In this document: positions 26,682 through 37,100 of the stretch, piece by piece
Numbering within the stretch: position 1 is the stretch's first letter
Layout of the letters: every line of letters begins with the position of its first letter
DNA from: Streptococcus sp. 1643
GTDB taxonomy: Bacteria; Bacillota; Bacilli; Lactobacillales; Streptococcaceae
Length of the DNA stretch: 64,000 nucleotides
NCBI RefSeq assembly: GCF_006228325.1
Contig: NZ_CP040231.1
Location: forward strand, 569,001 to 633,000
Reading direction: 5' to 3'
Position numbers and translations under genes: made by a program
The notes under the pieces: generated by a model
The model's database searches: none
Seen by the model: only the letters and a program-made list of their open reading frames with translations
What the model was told of the DNA's origin: nothing

Positions 26682-29600
26682 ATGGAAAAAGGCCATTGGA
26701 ATCGTAAAAGAGTCTACAGCATTCGTAAGTTTGCCGTAGGCGCTTGCTCTGTCATGATTGGAACCTGTGCGGTTCTATTTGGAGGAAGTGTCATTGGAGA
26801 ATCACCAGTTTTCGCGGATGAAACTCCTATCACCCACACTGTGGAACAAGCAAAAGAGGAAAGTCCGGCAGTGGAGGAAAAAGAAGATCAAGCTGTAGCA
26901 GAGCACAAGGATGCTGCAAGTGTCGACCAAAGTCAAGCTGCTCCAATTGAAGCAAGCAAACCAGAGAAGAAAGAAGAGGAACCTGTAGCTCCAAAAGAGG
27001 AGAAAGCATCTCTAAAACCTGAAGAAACAGCACCAAAGGTAGAATCTCAAGCTTCAAGTCAAGAAAAGCCTGTCAAGGAAGAGTTGAAAGCTGCGACAAA
27101 TGAAGAAGTGAATCAAATGATTGAAGATAGAAAAGTGAATTTTAATCAAAATTGGCACTTTAAACTCAATGCGAATCCTAAAGAAGCTGTGAAATCGGAT
27201 GCAGATGTATCAACATGGCAAAAATTGGATCTCCCACACGACTGGAGTATCTTTAACGATTTTGACCATCAGTCACCTGCCCAAAACGAGGGTGGACAGC
27301 TCAATGGTGGTGAAGCTTGGTATCGCAAGACCTTTAAACTTGATGAAAAAGATCTCAAGAAAAATGTTCGTGTCACTTTTGATGGTGTCTATATGGACTC
27401 TCAAGTCTATGTCAATGGCCAGTTAGTGGGGCATTATCCAAATGGATATAACCAGTTCTCATACGATATCACCAAATACCTTCACAAAGATGGTCGTGAG
27501 AATGTGATTGCTGTCCATGCGGTTAACAAACAACCAAGTAGCCGTTGGTACTCAGGTAGTGGTATCTACCGTGATGTGACCTTGCAAGTGACAGATAAGG
27601 TTCATGTTGAGAAAAATGGAACAACCATCTTAACACCAAAACTTGAAGAACAGCAACATGGCAAGGTTGAAACTCATGTAGCCAGCAAAATCGTCAATAC
27701 AGATGATAAAGACCATGAATTGGTGGCAGAGTATCAAATCGTTGAACGTGGTGGTCAGGCTGTAACAGGTTTGGTTCGTACAGCGAGCCGCACCTTGAAA
27801 GCACATGAGTCAACAAGTCTTGATGCGATTTTAGAAGTTGAACAACCAAAACTCTGGACAGTTTTAAATGATAAACCTGCCTTGTACGAATTGATTACGC
27901 GTGTTTACCGTGACGGTCAATTGGTGGATGCTAAGAAGGATCTGTTTGGTTACCGTTACTATCATTGGACTCCAAATGAAGGTTTCTCTTTGAATGGTGA
28001 ACGCATTAAATTCCATGGTGTTTCCTTGCACCATGACCACGGAGCGCTTGGAGCAGAAGAAAACTATAAGGCAGAATACCGTCGTCTCAAACAAATGAAG
28101 GAGATGGGCGTTAACGCCATCCGTACAACTCATAACCCTGCAAGTCCACAGACCTTGCAAATCGCAGCAGAACTTGGTTTGCTGGTTCAGGAAGAGGCCT
28201 TTGATACTTGGTATGGTGGTAAGAAACCTTATGACTACGGACGTTTCTTTGAAAAAGATGCTACTCACCCAGAAGCTAGAAAAGGTGAAAAATGGTCTGA
28301 CTACGATCTTCGTACCATGGTCGAAAGAGATAAAAATAACCCAGCTGTCTTCATGTGGTCTATCGGGAACGAAATCGGTGAAGCCAATGGTAATGCTCAC
28401 TCTCTTGCAACGGTTAAACGCTTAGTAAAAGTGATTAAAGATGTTGATACTACACGTTATGTCACTATGGGAGCAGATAAGTTCCGCTTTGGTGATGGTA
28501 GCGGTGATCATGAGAAAATTGCTAATGAACTGGATGCAGTTGGTTTCAACTACTCAGAAGACAACTACAAGAAACTTCGTGCGAAACATCCAAACTGGTT
28601 GATTTACGGTTCCGAAACATCTTCAGCTACCCGTACACGTGGAAGTTACTATCGCCCTGAACAGGAATTGAAACATAGTAACGGACCTGAGCGTCATTAC
28701 GAACAGTCTGACTATGGTAATGACCGAGTTGGCTGGGGTAAAACGGCAACAGATTCATGGACGTTTGATCGTGACAACGCTGGCTATGCTGGACAGTTTA
28801 TCTGGACAGGTACGGACTATATCGGTGAACCTACACCATGGCACAACCAAAACCAAACTCCCGTTAAGAGCTCTTACTTTGGTATCGTAGATACAGCGGG
28901 TATTCCAAAACATGACTTCTACCTCTACCAAAGCCAATGGGTTTCTGTCAAGAAGAAACCAATGGTTCACCTTCTTCCTCACTGGAACTGGGAGAATAGA
29001 GACTTGGCCTCTAAAGTAGAAGATGCACAAGGAAAGATTCCAGTTCGCGCTTACTCTAATGCTGCAAGTGTTGAATTGTTCTTGAACGGTCAATCTCTCG
29101 GTGTTAAAAAGTTCAACAAAAAACAAACTAGTGATGGTCGTACCTACCAAGAAGGTGCCAATGCTAAGGAACTCTATCTTGAGTGGAAGGTTGCTTACCA
29201 ACCAGGTACCTTAGAAGCAGTAGCTCGTGATGAAGCTGGTAAAGAAATTGCACGTGACAAGATTACCACTGCAGGTCAACCTGCAGGTGTTCGTCTCATC
29301 AAGGAAGAACACGCAATCGCTGCAGATGGAAAAGACTTGACTTACATCTACTATGAAATCGTAGACAGTGAAGGAAATGTGGTACCAACTGCCAATAATT
29401 TGGTTCGTTTCCAATTGCATGGACAAGGTCAACTGGTTGGTGTTGATAATGGGGAACAAGCCAGCCGTGAACGCTACAAGGCACAACCTGATGGTTCTTG
29501 GATCCGCAGAGCCTTTAACGGTAAAGGGGTTGCCATTGTTAAATCAACTGAGCAAGCAGGTAAATTCACCCTTACTGCCCACTCTGATCTCTTGAAATCG

Positions 29601-32600
29601 GACCAAGTCACTGTCTTTACAGGTAAGAAAGAAGGACAAGAAAAAACTGTTTTAGGTACAGAAGTACCAAAAGTACGTACTGTTATTGAGAAAGAGCCAA
29701 AAATGCCGAAGACAGTCGGTTTTATCTACAGTGATGGCAGTCGTGAAAAACGTCCAGTCACTTGGTCTTCAGTTGATGTGAGCCAAGCAGGAGTTGTGAC
29801 TGTTAAAGGTATGGCAGACGGACGCGAAGTTGAGGCCCGTGTCGAAATTCTAGCAATCGCAAATGAGCTTCCAACTGTTAAGCGTGTTGCTCCAGGAACA
29901 GACTTGAGCGCTGTTGATAAATACGTTTCTATTGCTGTTACGGATGGAAGCGTACAAGAATACGAAGTTGATAAGTGGGAGATTTCGGAAGCAGATAAAG
30001 CTAAACTGTCAGTTGCAGGATCACGTATTCAAATGACTGGTCAACTGGGTGGTGAGACTATTCACGCTACCCTTGTAGTAGAAGAAGGCGAAGCTGCGGC
30101 ACCTGCAGTACCAACTGTAACGGTTGGTGGTGAAGCTGTCACTGGTCTTACTACTCAAAATCCAATGCAATATCGAACTCTTGCTTACGGTGCATCCTTG
30201 CCAGAAGTTGTAGCAAGTGCTGAAAATGCGGATGTTACTGTAGTCCAAGCAAGTGCAGCAAACGGCATGCGTGCAAGCATCTATGTTCAACCAAAAGATG
30301 GTGGACCTCTTCAAACATATGCAATTCAATTCCTTGAAGAAGCACCAAAAATTGACCACTTGAGCTTACAAGTAGAGCAAGCTGACGGTCTTAAAGAAGA
30401 CCAAACAGTGAAATTGTCTGTCCTTGCACACTATCAAGACGGAACACAAGCAGTTCTACCAGCAGATAAGGTGACCTTCTCTACAAGTGGTGAAGGGGAA
30501 GTCGCAGTTCGTAAAGGAATGCTTGAGTTGCATAAGCCAGGAACAGTCACTCTCAAAGCAGAATATGAGGGGGCTACAGGTCAAATCGTTCTTACGATCC
30601 AGGCCAATACTGAGAAAAAAGTAGCCCAATCTATCCGTCCAGTAAACGTAGTAACAGACTTGCATCAAGAACCTACTCTTCCAGCAACAGTAACGGTTGA
30701 GTATGACAAAGGTTTCCCTAAAGCCCACAAAGTCACTTGGCAAGCCATTCCAAAAGAAAAACTCGACCACTATCAAACCTTTGAAGTTCTAGGTAAAGTT
30801 GAAGGTCTGGATCTTGAAGCGCGTGCTAAAGTATCTGTAGAAGGCATCGTTTCAGTTGAAGAAGTCAGTGTGACAACCCCAATCTCAGAAGCACCACAAT
30901 TACCAGAAAGCGTTCGTACCTATGATTCAAATGGTCACGTTTCATCAGCTAAGGTTACTTGGGATACGATTCGTCCAGAGCAATACGCCAAGGAAGGTGT
31001 CTTTACAGTTAATGGTCGCCTAGAAGGTACGCAATTAACAACTAAACTCCATGTTCGCGTATCTGCTCAAACTGAGAAAGGGGCAAATATTTCTGACCAA
31101 TGGACCGGTTCAGAATTGCCACTTGCCTTTGCTTCAGACTCAAATCCAACTGATCCTGTTTCAAACGTCAACGATAAATTGATTTCCTTTAATGACCGCC
31201 CAGCTAACCGTTGGACAAACTGGAACCGTAGTAATCCAGAAGCTTCAGTTGGTGTCCTATTCGGAGATTCAGGTATTTTGAGCAAACGTTCAGTTGATAA
31301 TCTAAGTGTCGGATTCCACGAAGACCACGGAGTTGGCGTACCGAAGTCTTATGTGATTGAATATTATGTCGGTAAGACCGTTCCAACAGCCCCTAAAAAC
31401 CCTAGCTTTGTAGGTGAGGAAAACCATGCCTTTAATGATCCTGCAAACTGGAAAGAGGTAAGCAATCTCAAAGCACCAGCTCAATTAAAAGCTGGAGAAA
31501 TGAATCATTTCAGCTTTGATAAAGTTGAGACCTATGCGGTTCGCATTCGTATGGTTCGACTTGATAGCAAGAAAGGAACGTCTATCACAGAAGTACAAAT
31601 TTTTGCGAAACAAGTTGCGGCAGCTAAACAAGGACAAACAAGAATCCAAGTTGACGGTAAAGACTTAGCAAACTTTAACCCTGATTTGACTGACTACTAT
31701 CTTGAGTCAGTAGATGGAAAAGTTCCTGCAGTAACAGCAAGTGTTAGCAACAATGGTCTCGCTACCGTCGTTCCAAGCGTTCGTGAAGGTGAGCCAGTTC
31801 GTGTTATCGCGAAAGCTGAAAATGGTGATATCCTAGGAGAATACCGTCTACACTTTACAAGCAATAAAGACTTGCTCTCTCGTAAACCAGTTGCCGCGGT
31901 CAAACAAGCTCGCTTGCTACAAGTAGGGCAACCGCTTGAATTGCCAACTAAGGTTCCTGTTTACTTCACAGGTAAAGACGGTTACGAAACAAAAGACTTG
32001 GCAGTTGAATGGGAAGAAGTTCCAGCAGAAAATCTGACAAAAGCAGGTCAATTTACTGTTCGAGGCCATATCCTTGGTAGTGATCTTGTTGCTGAGTTCA
32101 CTGTACGAGTGACAGACAAACTTGGCGAAGCTCTTTCAAATAACCCAGAGTATGATGAAAATAGTAACCGCGCCTTTGCTTCAGCCACTAACGACATTGA
32201 TAGAAACTCCCATGACCGTGTGGACTATCTAAATGACGGAAATCATTCAGAAAATCGTCGTTGGACAAACTGGTCTCCAACACCATCTTCTAATCCAGAA
32301 GTATCAGCAGGTGTGATCTTCCGTGAAAATGGTAAGATTGTAGAACGGACTGTAGCGCAAGCCAAACTTCACTTCTTTGCAGATAGTGGTACAGATGCAC
32401 CATCTAAACTCGTTTTGGAACGCTATATTGGCCCAGATTTTGAAGTGCCTACCTACTATTCAAACTACCAAGCCTACGATGCAGCTCATCCATTCAATAA
32501 TCCAGAAAATTGGGAAGCTGTGCCTTATCGTGCGGATAAAGACATCGCAGCTGGTGATGAAATCAACGTAACATTTAAAGCTGTCAAAGCCAAAGCCATG

Positions 32601-33059
32601 AGATGGCGTATGGAGCGTAAAGCAGACAAGAGCGGTGTTGCGATGATTGAGATGACCTTCTTTGCACCGAGTGAATTGCCTCAAGAAAGTACCCAATCAA
32701 AAATTCTTGTAGATGGAAAAGAACTTCCTGACTTCGCTGAAGATCGTCAAGACTACCAAATCACCTATAAAGGTCAACGTCCAAAAGTCTCAGTCGAAGA
32801 AAGTAATCAAGTAGCTTCAACAGTTGTAGATAGCGGAGACGATAGCCTTCCAGTACTTGTTCGCCTTGTTTCAGAAAGTGGAAAACAAGTCAAGGAATAC
32901 CATATCCAGTTGACCAAGGAAAAACCAGTTTCTGAGAAGACAGTTGCTGCTGTACAAGAGGAACTTCCAAAACTCGAATTTGTTGAAAAAGATTTGGCCT
33001 ATAAGACAGTTGAGAAAAAGGATTCAACACTGTATCTAGGTGAAACTCGTGTAGAATAA
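26682..33059 (+). CDS. bgaA: Surface beta-galactosidase BgaA, truncated before the wall anchor
   Basis: The protein starts with a YSIRK signal (YSIRKFAVGACSVMIGT, residues 12-28; cleavage near residue 45), then an acidic repeat-rich spacer and GH2 domains. The acid/base Glu564 lies in MWSIGNEIGEAN and the nucleophile Glu645 in YGSETSS, the numbering I recall for pneumococcal BgaA. Ig-like domains follow, then two CBM71-type lectin domains (around 1465-1640 and 1814-2000, each with RWTNW). BgaA removes terminal galactose from host N-glycans and mediates adhesion. A TAA at 33057-33059 (codon 2126) ends it before the G5 domain and sortase signal, so the product should be secreted rather than anchored. 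Confidence 0.9.
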   Translation: MEKGHWNRKRVYSIRKFAVGACSVMIGTCAVLFGGSVIGESPVFADETPITHTVEQAKEESPAVEEKEDQAVAEHKDAASVDQSQAAPIEASKPEKKEEEPVAPKEEKASLKPEETAPKVESQASSQEKPVKEELKAATNEEVNQMIEDRKVNFNQNWHFKLNANPKEAVKSDADVSTWQKLDLPHDWSIFNDFDHQSPAQNEGGQLNGGEAWYRKTFKLDEKDLKKNVRVTFDGVYMDSQVYVNGQLVGHYPNGYNQFSYDITKYLHKDGRENVIAVHAVNKQPSSRWYSGSGIYRDVTLQVTDKVHVEKNGTTILTPKLEEQQHGKVETHVASKIVNTDDKDHELVAEYQIVERGGQAVTGLVRTASRTLKAHESTSLDAILEVEQPKLWTVLNDKPALYELITRVYRDGQLVDAKKDLFGYRYYHWTPNEGFSLNGERIKFHGVSLHHDHGALGAEENYKAEYRRLKQMKEMGVNAIRTTHNPASPQTLQIAAELGLLVQEEAFDTWYGGKKPYDYGRFFEKDATHPEARKGEKWSDYDLRTMVERDKNNPAVFMWSIGNEIGEANGNAHSLATVKRLVKVIKDVDTTRYVTMGADKFRFGDGSGDHEKIANELDAVGFNYSEDNYKKLRAKHPNWLIYGSETSSATRTRGSYYRPEQELKHSNGPERHYEQSDYGNDRVGWGKTATDSWTFDRDNAGYAGQFIWTGTDYIGEPTPWHNQNQTPVKSSYFGIVDTAGIPKHDFYLYQSQWVSVKKKPMVHLLPHWNWENRDLASKVEDAQGKIPVRAYSNAASVELFLNGQSLGVKKFNKKQTSDGRTYQEGANAKELYLEWKVAYQPGTLEAVARDEAGKEIARDKITTAGQPAGVRLIKEEHAIAADGKDLTYIYYEIVDSEGNVVPTANNLVRFQLHGQGQLVGVDNGEQASRERYKAQPDGSWIRRAFNGKGVAIVKSTEQAGKFTLTAHSDLLKSDQVTVFTGKKEGQEKTVLGTEVPKVRTVIEKEPKMPKTVGFIYSDGSREKRPVTWSSVDVSQAGVVTVKGMADGREVEARVEILAIANELPTVKRVAPGTDLSAVDKYVSIAVTDGSVQEYEVDKWEISEADKAKLSVAGSRIQMTGQLGGETIHATLVVEEGEAAAPAVPTVTVGGEAVTGLTTQNPMQYRTLAYGASLPEVVASAENADVTVVQASAANGMRASIYVQPKDGGPLQTYAIQFLEEAPKIDHLSLQVEQADGLKEDQTVKLSVLAHYQDGTQAVLPADKVTFSTSGEGEVAVRKGMLELHKPGTVTLKAEYEGATGQIVLTIQANTEKKVAQSIRPVNVVTDLHQEPTLPATVTVEYDKGFPKAHKVTWQAIPKEKLDHYQTFEVLGKVEGLDLEARAKVSVEGIVSVEEVSVTTPISEAPQLPESVRTYDSNGHVSSAKVTWDTIRPEQYAKEGVFTVNGRLEGTQLTTKLHVRVSAQTEKGANISDQWTGSELPLAFASDSNPTDPVSNVNDKLISFNDRPANRWTNWNRSNPEASVGVLFGDSGILSKRSVDNLSVGFHEDHGVGVPKSYVIEYYVGKTVPTAPKNPSFVGEENHAFNDPANWKEVSNLKAPAQLKAGEMNHFSFDKVETYAVRIRMVRLDSKKGTSITEVQIFAKQVAAAKQGQTRIQVDGKDLANFNPDLTDYYLESVDGKVPAVTASVSNNGLATVVPSVREGEPVRVIAKAENGDILGEYRLHFTSNKDLLSRKPVAAVKQARLLQVGQPLELPTKVPVYFTGKDGYETKDLAVEWEEVPAENLTKAGQFTVRGHILGSDLVAEFTVRVTDKLGEALSNNPEYDENSNRAFASATNDIDRNSHDRVDYLNDGNHSENRRWTNWSPTPSSNPEVSAGVIFRENGKIVERTVAQAKLHFFADSGTDAPSKLVLERYIGPDFEVPTYYSNYQAYDAAHPFNNPENWEAVPYRADKDIAAGDEINVTFKAVKAKAMRWRMERKADKSGVAMIEMTFFAPSELPQESTQSKILVDGKELPDFAEDRQDYQITYKGQRPKVSVEESNQVASTVVDSGDDSLPVLVRLVSESGKQVKEYHIQLTKEKPVSEKTVAAVQEELPKLEFVEKDLAYKTVEKKDSTLYLGETRVE

Positions 33060-33659
33060 GAAGGAAAAGTTGGTAAGGAACGGATCTTCACAGCGGTTAA
33101 TCCTAGTGGAAGTAAGGAAGAAAAACTCCGTGAAGTGGTAGAGGCTCCGACAGACCGCATCGTCTTGGTTGGAACCAAACCAGGAACCTCCCTTCCAGAA
33201 GATGAAGTGAAGAACCTAGTCCTTAACAGACCAGAACTTGTAATCGAAGAAGAAACAATTGATTTCAAGGTTCAGGAACAAAAGAATGATCAGCTTCCAG
33301 CGGGTCAAACTCGTGTTCTCCAAGAAGGTCAAAAGGGTATCCGTGTTCACTTGATCGAAGCTGAAAATGGCAAGCGAACTGAAAAAGAAAGCTATGATAA
33401 AGTCGTGGCTCAAGATCGCATTGTAGAAGTTGGTACAGCTGGTGAAACGACTAAGCCAGTACCTCAAGAATCTACAAAACCACAAGTATCAGAAAAAGCA
33501 GATACAAAAGAAATTGCTTCAAGTGCAGCTAGTCAAGCTCAAAAAGAACAGTTACCAAATACAGGAAGTGCAGCAAGTCAAGCAGCCCTAGCATCAGGCC
33601 TAGCTCTTCTTGGTTTGAGTGCAGGTCTAGTGGCCACTAAAGGTAAAAAAGAAGACTAG
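33060..33659 (+). pseudogene. bgaA: Untranslated 3' part of bgaA (G5 domain and LPNTG anchor)
   Basis: The same frame continues after the stop as EGKVGKERIFTAVNPSG, the remainder of a G5 domain, then a second G5-like segment and a sortase signal LPNTG followed by a hydrophobic stretch and KGKKED. Replacing TAA by CAA would restore VEQEGKVG and a 2325-residue anchored protein. The downstream reading frame has no other defects. Confidence 0.88.
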
Positions 33660-33692
33660 AATGAATCATTATTTCTTCTAAATGTATCTCAG

Positions 33693-33719
33693 AAAGACCA
33701 GGGAAACCTGGTCTTTTTA
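33693..33719 (+). terminator. Terminator after bgaA
   Basis: AAAGACCAGG pairs with CCTGGTCTTT around a GAAA tetraloop, followed by T. Confidence 0.85.
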
Positions 33720-34112
33720 ATGGGTAGAAGTATTCTCTCTATAGCAATTTTAGCGTTTATGAAATCAGATACCCAAAATGATAAAAACATTATCTGGTAT
33801 CGAAAACGAGATGAACTTATTTTTTAAAAAATAGCGGTAAAATATACTGGATTCTGTTTCGGTGATAGGGGAAAACGATACAATAAATCGATGGGGAATT
33901 CGATAAGAAAATATGAATTTTAAATAGTAAAATAAATTTTAAAAAATGTTTGATGTTTCTAGCCTTTTTTTAAATAGTATGATAAAATATGAAAGTAATG
34001 TAGCTATCAATTTTTACTTGAAAAAGGAGAATGGTGATTAGTTGGGGACAATCATTTAGTTTACTATTACATTGTACATTTACAACTGAATATTATAAGA
34101 AAGGAAGATTAA
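33720..34112. other. Gene-free AT-rich stretch upstream of the adhesin
   Basis: No coding sequence is visible. A weak promoter-like AT-rich region is present around 33970-34000. The adhesin start follows AAAGGAAG. Confidence 0.5.
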
Positions 34113-37100
34113 ATGAACAAGAAAATAAGATCTTGGATTCAGATCCTTATTCTTTGTTTGGGAGTTATTCTCCAATCATTTGCCCCTCTGACGCAAGTAC
34201 ATGCGACAGAGTATAATGATGTGATCACTAGTGTAGGTGTTGAGAACAAATCTGGTGAAGCATTAACGCAAGGATTGGATATTTGGCAAGAATTCCGTCT
34301 TACTGCCAATTTTGAGTTGCCAGATAATACGGTGCATGAAGGTGATACAACAACACTTCAATTGCCATCAGAGATTGCATTTTCAAACTCTTCAGACATT
34401 GAATTACGAGATGCTTCTAACAATCTTGTAGCTACTGGACATCTAGATGCCACTAGCAAAACGATTACGCTCACTTACACAAAGTTTGTTGAGAATAATT
34501 CTGGCGTTAGGGGGAAATTCTTTGTCTATGTCCGAGTTGACCATGACGCTGTTTCAGAAGAAAAAGACGTTGATGTCAACATTACTGTAGGACATAGAGT
34601 TCTATTTGCAGGAAAGATCCGTTATAACGGCCCTCCAGGGAAATACGACTCGAAAATCGAAAAGAGTTCATTTCAACAGGGAGGAGACCCTAAAAATGTA
34701 ATTCGTTACAATATTACTATAAACCGAAATATGGCTGATTATAGTAATGTTACTATCAAAGATGCCTTCTCATCTCCAAATATGAAATTCCTACCAGATA
34801 CTTTTCGTATTTATAAAGTAAACTGGAGCTGGAATAACGGAGACTGGAAATGGTCTGATGCTCAGGATATGACCGAAACCTTTAAAAACCAACTAGTGGT
34901 AAATGCGAATGGTGATGGTTTCACCCTTCCTTTAGGAGATACTAATGGTTTTGGTTATATGATCGAGTATCAAGCTAAAGCGAATTATGATCTAGTCGAT
35001 GGTGAGGAAATTACGAACGTAGCCAACATGAGCTACAATGGTAGTGAGAATGAACAGTCAACCAGCACACGTACCTACCAGATTGCAGGTGGTGTTGCAG
35101 AAGGATATGTTTTCACCATTAAAATTCATAAGGTAGACGAAGCTGGTCAACCTTTGCAAGGTGCAGTTTTTGAAGTGATTCGTGATCGTAACCAATCTGT
35201 TGTTGGACGATTGACAACAGATTCTGATGGTAACGCTAGTGTAGGCAAATTGTTGCGAGACAACTATACAATTCGTGAAGTAACTGCTCCTCTTGGCTAT
35301 GACAAATTAACTGAAGATATTAAAATTTCTCCAGATGAGTTTGGTTCAGACAAATCAGTAGAACGTCGAATTGAAAATAAGAAGACACCTCCGAAGACAC
35401 CAACTGAGAAAGAGATTACTTTCAAAAAGGTGGATCCAAATGGAAAAGAAATTCCAGGAGCGGAACTGAAAATCTATAGTGGAGATACAGTCAATCTTGA
35501 AGAGGCACCTGTTGCAGACTGGACTACTGTAGCTGACACTTCTAAAGTGATTAAGCTGGCACCAGGGACCTACACTCTAAGAGAGTTCGATGCTCCAGAG
35601 GGATATCAAATTGTAGGAGATATTACTTTTACTGTTAATGCTGACGGTTCTATCACTATTAAGAATAAGGGAGCTGATGACACTGTTCTTGCAGCTGGTC
35701 CAGTTCTGACTATTACCGATAAAGAGGATACTAGTCCAAAACCAATTACCTTCAGTAAGGTAAACCTTGGAGGGAATGAAATCGCTGGTGCACAGATTAA
35801 GATCTACAAGGGCGACAAGGCAGAAGGCACAGCTGTAGAAAGCTGGACTTCAACTGACCAACCTAAGCAATTGAATCTTGAACCTGGTATCTACACTTTC
35901 CATGAGGAAGCAGCCCCAACTGGTTACCTCAAAGTAACGGATATCACTTTCCAAGTTAAACCTAACGGTACTGTTGAAGTGACAAAAGTAGGTGAAAAAG
36001 ATTCTAAAGGTGAAGACAATCGTGTTGTAGCCCAAAATTCAACTCTGACAGTTACTGATAAAGATGACGATGTAGCTCGTAAAATCACGTTCAGTAAAAT
36101 TAGTCTTGGTGGAACAGAAATCGCAGGTGCTCAAATCAAGATCTTCAAGGGCGATAAGGCAGAAGGCACAGCCGTAGAAAGCTGGACATCTGAAGCTGGT
36201 AAGTCTAAAGATCTCAACTTGGCTCCAGGCACTTACACCTTCCATGAGGAAGCAGCCCCAACTGGTTACCTCAAAGTAACGGACATCACTTTCCAAGTCA
36301 AAACTGACGGCACAGTGGAAGTGACAAACGTTGGTGAGAAAGACTCTAAGGGTGAAGAAAACAAAGTTGTAACCAACGGCTCAACAGTAACTGTAACCGA
36401 TAAAGATGATGACAGTCCACGTACGATTACCTTCAGCAAGGTTAACCTTGGTGGAACAGAAATCGCAGGTGCTCAAATCAAGATCTTCAAGGGCGATAAG
36501 GCAGAAGGCACAGCCGTAGAAAGCTGGACATCTGAAGCTGGTAAGTCTAAAGATCTCAACTTGGCTCCAGGCACTTACACCTTCCATGAGGAAGCAGCCC
36601 CAACTGGTTACCTCAAAGTAACGGACATCACTTTCCAAGTCAAAACTGACGGCACAGTGGAAGTGACAAACGTTGGTGAGAAAGACTCTAAGGGTGAAGA
36701 AAACAAAGTTGTAACCAACGGCTCAACTGTTACAGTAACGGATAAAGACGATGATAGTTCAAAAACCATTACTTTCAGTAAAGTTAACCTTGGTGGTACA
36801 GAAATCGCAGGAGCTCAAATCAAGATCTACAAGGGCGATAAGGCAGAAGGCACAGCCGTAGAAAGCTGGACATCTGAAGCTGGTAAGTCTAAAGATCTCA
36901 ACTTGGCTCCAGGCACTTACACCTTCCATGAGGAAGCAGCCCCAACTGGTTACCTCAAAGTAACGGACATCACTTTCCAAGTCAAAACTGACGGCACAGT
37001 GGAAGTGACAAACGTTGGTGAGAAAGACTCTAAGGGTGAAGAAAACAAAGTTGTAACCAACGGCTCAACTGTTACAGTAACGGATAAAGACGATGATAGT

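Noticed and set aside
33135..33659. Independent gene for the C-terminal part of BgaA
   Set aside because: The GTG has no ribosome binding site and the product would lack a signal peptide; it is the severed 3' part of bgaA.
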